Shown: one piece after another, positions 1-6,859 of the stretch
Numbering within the stretch: the first letter of the stretch is position 1
Layout of the letters: each line of letters opens with the position of its first letter
Source: Aneurinibacillus thermoaerophilus
GTDB lineage: Bacteria; Bacillota; Bacilli; Aneurinibacillales; Aneurinibacillaceae
Assembly: GCF_900099925.1 (NCBI RefSeq)
Contig: NZ_FNDE01000009.1
Location: forward strand, 41,856 to 105,855
DNA length: 64,000 nucleotides
Direction: 5' to 3'
Made by a program: the position numbers and the translations under genes
The notes under the pieces: generated by a model
The model's input: the letters and a program-made list of their open reading frames with translations, nothing else
Told to the model about the DNA's origin: nothing
The model's database searches: none

Positions 1-93
1 CATATCTACCACACCAAGCGTCTGTAACTCTGATGCCGCTTTTTCAGCTTCTTCCGGACTTTTAAAATATGCAAGTATGTTCTTTTCGCCCAT
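1..93 (-). CDS. Hypothetical protein, N-terminal part only (runs off window)
   Basis: A minus-strand reading frame of 31 codons is open to the window edge, so only the N-terminus is visible. An AAGGAGG Shine-Dalgarno lies about 7 nt before the ATG at 93; a second ATG at 99 is too close to it. The visible peptide (MGEKNILAYF, then an acidic helix and LGVVDM) resembles small Bacillales proteins of unknown function, but I cannot name a family. It is the last gene downstream of the MFS gene on this strand. Confidence 0.5.
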   Translation of the reverse strand, partial: MGEKNILAYFKSPEEAEKAASELQTLGVVDM

Positions 94-125
94 TTTCATC
101 CCTCCTTGTCATTCCCCTATATTTT

Positions 126-1319
126 TTAATAAATACCCATTTTTTTATGCAAGTGAATTCTCCGTTCCTCTTCTCTCCTTCTTGGCTCCCGCACCGGTAG
201 AAGCATCAATAGAAATCCGACAAGTACGATGAAGCCAGAGATGCCAAACGGAGCTTGCGGGAAGAGCTTATGGCCAAGCACCCCGGATAAAATCGGAGCT
301 ACTCCCGCTCCTAGCCAACGCACAAAATTGTAAACTCCTGACGTTATGCTGCGCTCATACGGCGAAGATTCCATCACATGAGTCGTAAACAGGGCGTTGT
401 TTAATCCTGAGAAAAGACCGGACAGTATGACCAATACGATTTGCAACCACGTTAGTTTAACAAAATACAGAGCGAACAAAAACAAAGAGAAAAGCAACAA
501 TCCCCAGCGCAAAAGTTTTTTTACATCATACTTTTTTTCCAGCTTGTGTGATAAAACAGCCGAACCATAGGCAAGGCAAAGTCCCCAACCGAAAAAAATG
601 AGCCCCAATTGAATAGTGGGTAAATTCATCACCAGCGGCGAATACGCCAACACAGTGAAAAATCCGTAGTTATAAAACATACCTGCAAGCGCTCCGCGCA
701 AAAACGGTGAATAGGAGAACAGGTGCCCCATTTCTTTGAATCCTGCCGTTTTTCTTTTTGGTCGCTGCCCAGGTACCTTAACAAAGAAACACACCAAAAT
801 AAAGGCAATAAAAATGAGTAAACCTGTGGAAATAAACGGATAACGCCACGTATAGCCGCCCAAAATACCACCAACCAAGGGACCACCGGCCATTCCCAAG
901 CCAATGGCCGCTTCATACAATCCAACTGCTGAACTTACCTCTTTCGACAGGGCAATCAACAAGGTCATCGCCGTGGCAAAAAAGAAAGAGTTGCCAAGAC
1001 CCCAGCCGGCCCGAAAGCTTGACAGTTCAGCAATCGTATTGGAAAATCCGCACAGCAAAGCAAAAATAGTAACAATGATAAGACCGGCTACCATCATCGG
1101 CTTATCTCCGAATTTCCCGGCCAGCAAACCCGCAGGCAACATCATAATCGCCATTGTAAAAATATAAGACGTAAACAGCATTTCAACTTGCCAGTGCGTA
1201 GCCCCGATTTGCTCAGCGATCGAAGGCAGAATCGGATCCACCACCCCAATTCCCATAAATGCGAGAAATGTGGCAAACATGGTAATGATTCTTGCCCTTC
1301 GTCTTTTGTTTTCCATCAT
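126..1319 (-). CDS. MFS efflux transporter
   Basis: Predicted 12-helix major facilitator superfamily protein of 397 aa, probably a proton-driven drug or metabolite exporter in the cytoplasmic membrane. Hydrophobic segments run through the whole length. The family motif-A-like loop (AGKFGDKPMM) follows helix 2 near residue 68, and a basic central loop (RPKRKT) separates the two halves near residue 185. AAGGAG lies 8 nt before the ATG. The gene is divergent from a PadR-family regulator with 213 bp between them, an arrangement typical of PadR-controlled exporters. The substrate cannot be read from sequence. Confidence 0.85.
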   Translation of the reverse strand: MMENKRRRARIITMFATFLAFMGIGVVDPILPSIAEQIGATHWQVEMLFTSYIFTMAIMMLPAGLLAGKFGDKPMMVAGLIIVTIFALLCGFSNTIAELSSFRAGWGLGNSFFFATAMTLLIALSKEVSSAVGLYEAAIGLGMAGGPLVGGILGGYTWRYPFISTGLLIFIAFILVCFFVKVPGQRPKRKTAGFKEMGHLFSYSPFLRGALAGMFYNYGFFTVLAYSPLVMNLPTIQLGLIFFGWGLCLAYGSAVLSHKLEKKYDVKKLLRWGLLLFSLFLFALYFVKLTWLQIVLVILSGLFSGLNNALFTTHVMESSPYERSITSGVYNFVRWLGAGVAPILSGVLGHKLFPQAPFGISGFIVLVGFLLMLLPVREPRRREEERRIHLHKKMGIY

Positions 1320-1532
1320 CCTCTCACTCCTTTATGTTATTCTTTCACACAACGCAATCCCCTGGCGATGCGTAGCAAAGCAGCTTACCAACAGCCGCTT
1401 TGAAAAGCAATTTATATGTCATTTTTTATATATAAAAGACATGAAACAGTATACTGCCATCTATTTGCAGACGTCAATATTTATATATATAATTTTTTAC
1501 ATATATTCTGACCATAAACCGGAGGGAACCAT
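1320..1532. promoter_or_regulatory. Divergent promoter region with candidate PadR operator
   Basis: This shared intergenic region is very AT-rich from about 1410 to 1510. It contains an interrupted palindrome, ATGTC (1416-1420) and GACAT (1438-1442), around an inner TTTTATATATAAAA (1424-1437). PadR proteins commonly bind ATGT/ACAT dyads, so this is a plausible operator controlling both the exporter and the regulator. The spacing is longer than the common ATGT-N8-ACAT form, so the call is tentative. Confidence 0.4.
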
Positions 1533-2111
1533 ATGAACGCTTTAGGATATGCTTTGCTTGGTATGCTGATGCGCAAGCCTTGTTCTGGATATGAGCTAAC
1601 CCAGTTGCTCGAAGTATTCTGGCGGGCAAAACACAGCCAGGTGTATCCTCTGCTGGCCAAACTGGAGCAAGAACAATATGTTACATTTGAACATGTTGAA
1701 CAAACAGGAAAACCGGATAAGAAGATTTACTCAATTACCGATAAGGGAAAAAAATTGCTGCAAAAGTGGATTGCTCAAACACCGGCCGCTCCAGTGATAC
1801 GGGATGAATTTTTGATTAAGGTATATTCCATCTGGCTGACAGATAAAAATACGGCGAAAAAGCTGTTTTGGGAACGTATTTCAACATTTGAAGAAAAAGT
1901 TACACACCGCAAAGAAGAAATCAAAAAAATGGAGGAAGAGTACGGGGAAACCATTACAAATTTTACATCCCGCCACTTTGGGCGGTATCTATTATTTAAA
2001 CGAAAGCTAAGACAGGAAGAAGAAGAGATTATCTGGTGCCGCTGGGTGCTCGATCTGCTGGATAAAGCGAATGAGGACTCTGAGACATCCATAGAAGGAA
2101 AAAGGGAGTAA
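1533..2111 (+). CDS. PadR-family transcriptional regulator
   Basis: 192 aa. The N-terminal winged helix (residues about 1-75, starting NALGYALLGML and including SQVYPLLAKLEQEQYV) is the PadR DNA-binding domain. The basic, Glu-rich helical C-terminal half (about 90-180) matches the PadR/Vir C-terminal dimerisation domain. GGAGGG precedes the ATG. It is divergent from the MFS exporter and probably represses it and itself until an inducer binds. A terminator hairpin follows at 2121-2158. Confidence 0.88.
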   Translation: MNALGYALLGMLMRKPCSGYELTQLLEVFWRAKHSQVYPLLAKLEQEQYVTFEHVEQTGKPDKKIYSITDKGKKLLQKWIAQTPAAPVIRDEFLIKVYSIWLTDKNTAKKLFWERISTFEEKVTHRKEEIKKMEEEYGETITNFTSRHFGRYLLFKRKLRQEEEEIIWCRWVLDLLDKANEDSETSIEGKRE

Positions 2112-2120
2112 ACACAAAAA

Positions 2121-2158
2121 GGGAGGCGTTCGCAAAAACACGTCTCCCCATTCTTCTT
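2121..2158. terminator. Bidirectional terminator-like hairpin
   Basis: The 9-bp stem GGGAGGCGT / ACGTCTCCC (2121-2129 with 2140-2148, one G-U pair) is flanked by A-rich sequence on the left and TTCTTCTT on the right. It can end the PadR transcript on the plus strand and the truncated minus-strand gene beyond it. Confidence 0.6.
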
Positions 2159-2171
2159 ATTTCTTCTCTTG

Positions 2172-2246
2172 CTATTCTTCAATCTTCCGGCGGCGCTCTT
2201 TGGGCAACGATTTTTCCCGTTCAAGTCGCATTTTCTTTTCACCTAA
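2172..2246 (-). pseudogene. 3' tail of a lost minus-strand gene
   Basis: A minus-strand frame ends at a TAG (2172-2174) just before the bidirectional hairpin. It reads KKMRLEREKSLPKERRRKIE at its end, a basic tail typical of a protein C-terminus. Upstream it is cut off near 2242, where unrelated MFS coding sequence begins on the other strand. I cannot assign a family from about 20 residues. Confidence 0.35.
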
Positions 2247-2853
2247 ACAACAGGTAAAGCCGTTTCAAAAACAGCTTCAAGAAATCATAAAAAACAAAGC
2301 TTTATATCCTGTTTTCTTTACCGGAATTTGCATGATCTCATTACAAATGGTAATTGTTGGACATTTGACGATTTTTCTTACCAACACCGAATCATTATCG
2401 CCGATGCTGGCGGGACAAATCTTTTCGGTTTCGTTGTTTTTGGGAATGGTAGGGCGGATTATTTTGGCATCGATTAGCGATTATTTTTACAGAGGAAATC
2501 GCAGGAAACCGCTTTTATTTTCTGTTCTAGCAGCTTTTGCTTCCGTATTAATCTTCACAATGAATATACATACTTTACCGCTTTGGAGTTTATTTTTGCT
2601 TAGCGGTTGGTTAGGTTTCTTCGGTATAGGTTGGTATAGCCTTTTTATCGTTGAAGTTGCTGAAAAATCATCAGAAGATTCAGTTGGTGTAACTGTCAGT
2701 TTTGCACTTACTTTAAATCAATTCGCTATCATTTCAGCCCCGCCTATTTTTGGATTCATTGTGGATGTAAAAGGATATACCTGGGCATGGTTAAGCATAG
2801 CTTTTTTACTTCTTCTCTCAGGAATCGGGTTATTGAAAAACAAAAATTGCTAA
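2242..2853 (+). pseudogene. C-terminal half of an MFS transporter (5' truncated)
   Basis: This frame encodes only the second six-helix bundle of an MFS permease. It opens with a cytoplasmic helix (QQVKPFQKQLQEII), then shows about six membrane segments, with GRIILASISDYFYRGNRRK as the loop between helices 8 and 9. No N-terminal half is present. Homology-like sequence starts abruptly near 2242, next to the cut minus-strand tail, so the left edge is a recombination breakpoint. An in-frame ATG exists at 2200 but has no convincing ribosome site. It is probably non-functional. It is AT-richer than the neighbouring housekeeping genes and ends with TAA at 2851-2853. Confidence 0.7.
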
Positions 2854-3004
2854 AAAGGGTTCTTACCACTAGATTATTGACAAATTAATAGGGTAACAGT
2901 CTGTGAAGCCTTAAGTCTTTGATTTTCTCGGAACACGTCTATGAACCGCTCTGATTCGAAAATAAGCGCTCCGTCACCTTCTGCACCGCGTCCTGCGATG
3001 CATC

Positions 3005-3052
3005 AGATTGAAGACAAACTCCCTTTCTGCAAGGGGAATTTGTCTTCAATCT
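3005..3052. terminator. Perfect 14-bp hairpin, probable former rsmF terminator
   Basis: AGATTGAAGACAAA (3005-3018) is exactly complementary to TTTGTCTTCAATCT (3039-3052), with further CCCTT/AAGGG pairing in the loop. It sits just beyond the detached rsmF 3'-end copy at 3056-3097. Before the island inserted, it was therefore probably the terminator of the methyltransferase gene. No long U-tract follows on either strand. Confidence 0.45.
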
Positions 3053-3055
3053 AAA

Positions 3056-3097
3056 TTCATACAATCATACCCAGCGCAATTCTTTGGGATAATGGTT
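3056..3097. repeat. Left 42-bp direct repeat (detached rsmF 3' end; att-like)
   Basis: This 42-bp stretch matches 6818-6859 at 39 of 42 positions in the same orientation. On the minus strand it reads LNHYPKELRWV then TGA, nearly the same as the last residues of the rsmF-type protein (NHYPKGLRWV). A duplicated gene 3' end flanking an AT-rich block is the usual footprint of site-specific integration. Confidence 0.75.
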
Positions 3098-3152
3098 TAA
3101 CCCCATTTATGGCGTTCTGTACTATTGCGTTACATCCTTTTAAATCAGGGGA

Positions 3153-3249
3153 TTAACGTTTTTTGTTGTGTTTTGTTGCTTTAAAATGTGTTAACTTTGT
3201 TGCCATATTGTCCCCAATGCTGTCCCCATAATATTCTTGCTTTTATTCA
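3153..3249 (-). pseudogene. Possible tyrosine-recombinase (integrase) C-terminal tail
   Basis: On the minus strand, 3242-3153 reads KQEYYGDSIGDNMATKLTHF plus a basic tail ending at TAA. IGDNMATKL-type endings are common in phage and ICE integrases of Firmicutes. An upstream stop (TAA) and a second short frame ending FEQLMGINS at 3247 show the gene is broken. It lies about 55 bp inside the left repeat, where an integrase would be expected. The family call rests on a short tail and is tentative. Confidence 0.35.
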
Positions 3250-3323
3250 ACTATTGATTCCCATCAGTTGCTCAAATTCTGATAAATCTTTTCATTGTTC
3301 AGGTTTACAAGCAAAGAAAATGA

Positions 3324-4391
3324 TCAACGAATGGGAATAGTTATCTCTAGTCCCTTGACTACATCTGAAGGAAGAGCATTTTGATCTTGAGTAATAGGAC
3401 GTACAGTTAAAGATTTGGGTGGTTCTTGAAAAGGTTGGTAGATCGCTTTCCAACGAACGGTTTCTTTCTCCCTATCTATTTTATTTTCCTCAGCTGATGA
3501 ACTAAGAAGTCCTATTTTATTTCCTTTATCATCAATTACTTCAAAAATCGTCGAAAGTGCTCCGCTTGGTTGGATCAATTGCCCCACTAATTCAGTTGAG
3601 TTGACTGAGAATGTGACCTTTTCAAGTATTACGGTCATGTCTTTATACGTTTTTGTTAACATTGGTACAATTTGTTTATTTGAAGTGTCATTCTTCACAA
3701 CTGGGAAGGAAAAAGACCAATCCCCCTTTATATCTCCAATCTGTGTAATAGCAAGATCGAACTTAAATTTGTCGGGTAATGGTTCACTTGTGCTAAAGTT
3801 AATGACGCCCACAGTATGATGGTCATCAATACGATGGCTCGCCCCGCCAGCCCCCCATTTCTCAGGTAAGTTTCCATTTATTTTTATAGCTTTTTCTTGA
3901 TAAACCCTGTCAGGCAATTTATCAGGAGACTCCAGTATATATCCAACGGAGACCTGTGAGCCGTCATAAAAGACTTCCGTGATGGTAACCGTGATATCCT
4001 TGTCAGTCGCGACTTTCTGTATATTAGTGACTAAACCTTTTTCTTGGGCCTTTTTGAGTCCGTCACCACCCACAATACTAAATACCGATTGAATTAGAGG
4101 CATCTGTTTTAGAGTTTGGGCAAAACCGGGGTATGTAACACCGACTCCTATTACCAACACTAGCGACGCTGCGGCAGCTGTTATGAGAACGCCCGTTTTT
4201 TTGAAAATTTCCCTTCTCCCATACGCAATAGAAGTAGTTACCGATTTTTGGAGTATGGGCCACGATTGTCTAGTTTTCAATTCTTTTTGTTCCTCTAATT
4301 TTTGAAACACACGTTTTTTGAAATTCTCAACATTTACAGTATGATTTTCGTGATAAAGTTTAGCAGCTTTGATTTGCTTGTCCAAACTCAT
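3324..4391 (-). CDS. Membrane anti-sigma factor, DUF4179-type
   Basis: 355 aa. A cytoplasmic N-terminal segment (1-65) precedes one membrane helix (about 68-90, LITAAAASLVLVIGVGV). The extracellular part begins YPGFAQTLKQMPLIQSVFSI, a hallmark of DUF4179 anti-sigma proteins, and continues as beta-rich sequence. The start overlaps the upstream ECF sigma gene by 32 bp, so the two are translationally coupled. The cytoplasmic part is expected to hold the sigma factor inactive until an envelope signal removes it. The inducing signal is unknown. It lies inside the rsmF-associated island and has no obvious terminator. Confidence 0.8.
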   Translation of the reverse strand: MSLDKQIKAAKLYHENHTVNVENFKKRVFQKLEEQKELKTRQSWPILQKSVTTSIAYGRREIFKKTGVLITAAAASLVLVIGVGVTYPGFAQTLKQMPLIQSVFSIVGGDGLKKAQEKGLVTNIQKVATDKDITVTITEVFYDGSQVSVGYILESPDKLPDRVYQEKAIKINGNLPEKWGAGGASHRIDDHHTVGVINFSTSEPLPDKFKFDLAITQIGDIKGDWSFSFPVVKNDTSNKQIVPMLTKTYKDMTVILEKVTFSVNSTELVGQLIQPSGALSTIFEVIDDKGNKIGLLSSSAEENKIDREKETVRWKAIYQPFQEPPKSLTVRPITQDQNALPSDVVKGLEITIPIR

Positions 4392-4896
4392 GATATTCCT
4401 CCTCCCATACTTTTCTTAATCGTTCTCTGCCTCGTGCTAGTCTAGACTTCACTGTTCCTTCATTTATCCCAAGTATTTCGGAAATTTGTTTTAACGATAA
4501 CTCTTCAAAGTAATACAGAATTATGGGGGTACGATAAGGTTCCAGAAGTTTTAGAACAACCTCGTACATTTTTTGATTAGACTCCATTGCTAAAAAGGTA
4601 TCTTCCGAGCTAATATCAGCACGCTCAGGCAATAGTGCGGATATGATTTCCCTCCACCCTTTCCTTTGTGCCATTCTACACTCGTTAATGACAATTTTAG
4701 CAAGCCAAGGGAATGGGTCATGCTCTTCCTTGAATTGATCCATTTTTTCGTACACCTTAACAAAAGCATCCTGTACCTTATCCTCTGCTGTTCCCCACTC
4801 ACGAACGTATGTATACGCAAGGCGAACTAAACGCTGAGTGTACAAATCCATCCATGTTTCTAGTCGTTTTTCACGCTCCAATTTTATCCTCACCAT
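4360..4896 (-). CDS. ECF-type RNA polymerase sigma factor
   Basis: 178 aa, with region 2 at about 15-80 (TWMDLYTQRLVRLAYTYV, EDKVQDAFVKVYEKM) and region 4 at about 115-165 (LEPYRTPIILYYFEELSLKQ, then a helix-turn-helix ILGINEGTVKSRLARGRERL). The ATG at 4896 follows AGGTGAAAGG and fits the family N-terminus; the frame is open further upstream to 5058 but that stretch looks non-coding. It directs polymerase to an envelope-stress regulon, probably including its own operon. GGAACC at 4931-4936 on the coding strand may be an ECF -35 element, but I see no clear -10. It overlaps its DUF4179 anti-sigma gene. Confidence 0.87.
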   Translation of the reverse strand: MVRIKLEREKRLETWMDLYTQRLVRLAYTYVREWGTAEDKVQDAFVKVYEKMDQFKEEHDPFPWLAKIVINECRMAQRKGWREIISALLPERADISSEDTFLAMESNQKMYEVVLKLLEPYRTPIILYYFEELSLKQISEILGINEGTVKSRLARGRERLRKVWEEEYHEFGQANQSC

Positions 4897-5093
4897 CCTT
4901 TCACCTGTATTATGCAAAAAAGCAGAAATAGGTTCCCAGTTTAAAAAAAAATAATTAAACCATTCACAACCAAAATATGGATATGACATCGACAAAAAAC
5001 ACCCTTTCAGGAGTTCTAAGATTCTGCAAGTTATTCCGCTATTCTGCCCGTTAGCCATCCATGCAGCACAAAAAAGTGCTGCACCATAGAGAA

Positions 5094-5306
5094 TGACCCC
5101 CTGTCAAGTAGACAGGAATAAAAAAGCACTTTTAAGCAGCCTGAGTCCTATATTCATAAGGACTCAGGTTATTTAATTTCTTTTGGAAATGTTGATGGTT
5201 ATAAAAACGAATATATTTGTGTACGGCATCTTTCACCTCTTCAACCGTGCGGAAAGAGTACAGATTGAAACACTCTGACTTGAAATGGCTGAAGAAGTTT
5301 TCCATG
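5094..5306 (-). mobile_element. IS3-family insertion sequence, right-end remnant
   Basis: The minus strand encodes the last 58 residues of an IS3-family OrfB integrase-type transposase. It begins MENFFSHFK and includes HKYIRFYNHQ and LNNLSPYEYR before the TAA at 5132-5134. The 3' flank TGACCCCCTGTCAAGTAGAC (from 5094) matches the usual terminal inverted repeat style of IS150-group elements. The catalytic DDE core and the other end are missing. The edge near 5307-5321 abuts a truncated PepSY gene on the other strand, so the IS insertion followed by deletion destroyed that gene. Confidence 0.85.
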
Positions 5307-5321
5307 CTGCATATTGACTAA

Positions 5322-5693
5322 TATAGCGGAAAAATACTAGCAGACTTACGTTTTCAAGATTATGGTCCATTAGCGAAAGCTATTTCCATTGGAGTTGCTT
5401 TACACGAAGGTCATTATTTTGGGCTAGCTAATCAATTGCTTGATCTAATTATCTGTCTTGGTCTTATAGGAATTACAATAAGCGGTGTGATCATGTGGTG
5501 GAAACGGAAACTAACTGGAAAATTCGGCACTCCATCCTTGCCAAAAGATTTTAAAATACAAAAAGGAGCCGCTTTTATTATCATTGTTTTTGGTGTCATT
5601 TTTCCGTTAGTTGAAATATCTCTATTAATTGTGTTAGCCTTAGATTGGCTCGTAATTAAAAGAATGCCGGCAATAAAGCAATGGATTGGATAG
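5322..5693 (+). pseudogene. PepSY-domain membrane protein, C-terminal remnant
   Basis: The frame is open from 5322, right at the IS remnant edge, and encodes only the last 123 residues of a PepSY-associated (PiuB-like) membrane protein. The GKILADLRFQDYGPLAKA segment precedes the HEGHYFGLANQ motif, then two or three membrane helices and a basic WWKRKLTGKFG loop. Full-length relatives have several hundred residues. No start codon with a ribosome site is visible before 5436. It was probably part of the metal-uptake set with the two genes downstream. Confidence 0.75.
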
Positions 5694-5736
5694 AGGATGC
5701 CATTGATGTAAATACTGTGTGCTGTAGGAGTTACTC

Positions 5737-6054
5737 ATGTACCGTATCACAAGACTGATTCATCGCATAGCAGGAATAATCGGGGCCATTCTCATGCTGA
5801 TTATGGCAATCACAGGATTGTTACTAAATCATCGATCATTCATTGGCTATAGTTCAGAAATGGAAATGAAGCTACAGAAATTTATATTTGGCCTTCACTC
5901 TGGAACAATAGGGAAAATGTCTATTGTATGGCTTACTGATGTAGGAGCGATTTGTATGATTGTGTTAAGTATGACAGGAATATGGATGTGGTTTAAAGGA
6001 GATCGCAAGATGAAACCTGTAGATACACGTTTAAAAAGGGGAAATGATGAATGA
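5737..6054 (+). CDS. Small PepSY-associated transmembrane protein
   Basis: 105 aa. Amphipathic basic N-terminus (YRITRLIHRIAG), a first membrane helix (about 10-30, ending LLLNHRSFIG), a central FGLHSGTIGK motif, and a second helix (about 65-87, ending GIWMWFKGDRK). This is the minimal PepSY-TM-like architecture found beside PiuB/PepSY proteins in iron or other metal uptake loci. TAGGAG precedes the ATG. The next gene overlaps its stop by 4 bp (ATGA), so the two are translated together. The function in metal uptake is inferred from family context. Confidence 0.6.
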   Translation: MYRITRLIHRIAGIIGAILMLIMAITGLLLNHRSFIGYSSEMEMKLQKFIFGLHSGTIGKMSIVWLTDVGAICMIVLSMTGIWMWFKGDRKMKPVDTRLKRGNDE

Positions 6055-6521
6055 GAACCAAAAACGTTATATTTGCTTCACTTGTTTTGTTATTTGGTTT
6101 AGGACTAACTGGGTGTAGCTCTTCATCTCAACAACCAGCACAAGATCATGTTCATCATGAAGAAGGACAACCTCATCAGCATGAAGGTGGAGATACAACG
6201 AGTCCTAATAATACTCAAGTAGAGAAAGCAATCAAAGATGAAATACAAGGACTCGCTACCATTGAAAGCAATGTTAATAAAAATGATTTCCAAAGCGCTA
6301 GTACATTATTTGACCAAATTCATGAAGAGTATCATTCTGCTATACTCCCTTCAGTAAAAGCCAAAAACGCAAAATTAGCTGAGGATATGCATGGTAAATT
6401 TGATGCTTTAGAAGACGCTATTAAGAATAAGGATAAAACCAAAACGTTAAATATGATTAAAATAAATCGCGACAATCTCAATCAAGCTGCTAAAGAGTTA
6501 GGGATTTCATTAAAACAATAG
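6051..6521 (+). CDS. Histidine-rich lipoprotein, probable metal binding
   Basis: 156 aa lipoprotein precursor: signal helix (FASLVLLFGLGL) and lipobox LTGC, giving the lipidated Cys near residue 22. A His/Glu-rich segment follows (HVHHEEGQPHQHEGG, about 33-48), then a helical domain (55-156) with further acidic and His residues (DQIHEEYHS). It is anchored outside the membrane and is likely a divalent-metal chaperone or sensor working with the adjacent PepSY-type protein. No specific family is recognised for the helical domain. It shares a 4-bp overlap with the upstream gene. Confidence 0.65.
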   Translation: MRTKNVIFASLVLLFGLGLTGCSSSSQQPAQDHVHHEEGQPHQHEGGDTTSPNNTQVEKAIKDEIQGLATIESNVNKNDFQSASTLFDQIHEEYHSAILPSVKAKNAKLAEDMHGKFDALEDAIKNKDKTKTLNMIKINRDNLNQAAKELGISLKQ

Positions 6522-6781
6522 GTTTGGATACAGCGAGCCAATGAAAACAAAAACAGAAGCAAGGAACGTATACACCAAAGAACAGGTAACGGCTCTGCTA
6601 CAAGCAGTACGAGAAGAGGAGATTCAGATGTACTGGCAAATATGCTGAGCAATGAAAAAGGTAACCAACAATCATCTGGTCAGTACTTCATAGAATTTGC
6701 TCTTGTTAGATGATATAACGCTGCGCTTGTCTACAAATTGTCCCCAATTCCCCTCTTATAAAAGACAACCTGTAATATAGA
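6522..6781. other. Intergenic debris near the right edge of the island
   Basis: No intact gene is seen. A 35-codon frame (6541-6648, starting MKTKTEARNVYTKEQVTALL) looks like the N-terminus of a lost helical protein; a second frame continues to 6714. On the minus strand, 6761-6732 reads YKRGIGDNL then TAG, echoing the IGDNM tail near the left repeat. The 12-mer ATTGTCCCCAAT occurs at both places (3207-3218 and 6737-6748). Confidence 0.35.
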
Positions 6782-6808
6782 AAAACCCCTTAATTAATAA
6801 GGGGTTTA
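6782..6808. terminator. Terminator hairpin downstream of rsmF
   Basis: AAACCCCTTA / TAAGGGGTTT stem with an AT-rich loop. On the minus strand it is followed by a U-rich run, so it can end the rsmF transcript. It can also act on the plus strand for the lipoprotein operon. Confidence 0.7.
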
Positions 6809-6817
6809 TGACTATGT

Positions 6818-6859
6818 TTCATACACTCACACCCAGCGCAATCCTTTGGGATAATGGTT
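6818..6859. repeat. Right 42-bp direct repeat (3' end of intact rsmF; att-like)
   Basis: Matches 3056-3097 at 39 of 42 positions, same orientation. It covers the last codons and stop of the intact methyltransferase gene plus 9 bp beyond. Insertion at this site would leave the gene intact, as is usual for elements that target gene 3' ends. Confidence 0.75.

Noticed and set aside
4897..5058. N-terminal extension of the ECF sigma factor
   Set aside because: The extra 54 residues do not fit sigma region 2, and the ATG at 4896 has its own ribosome site.
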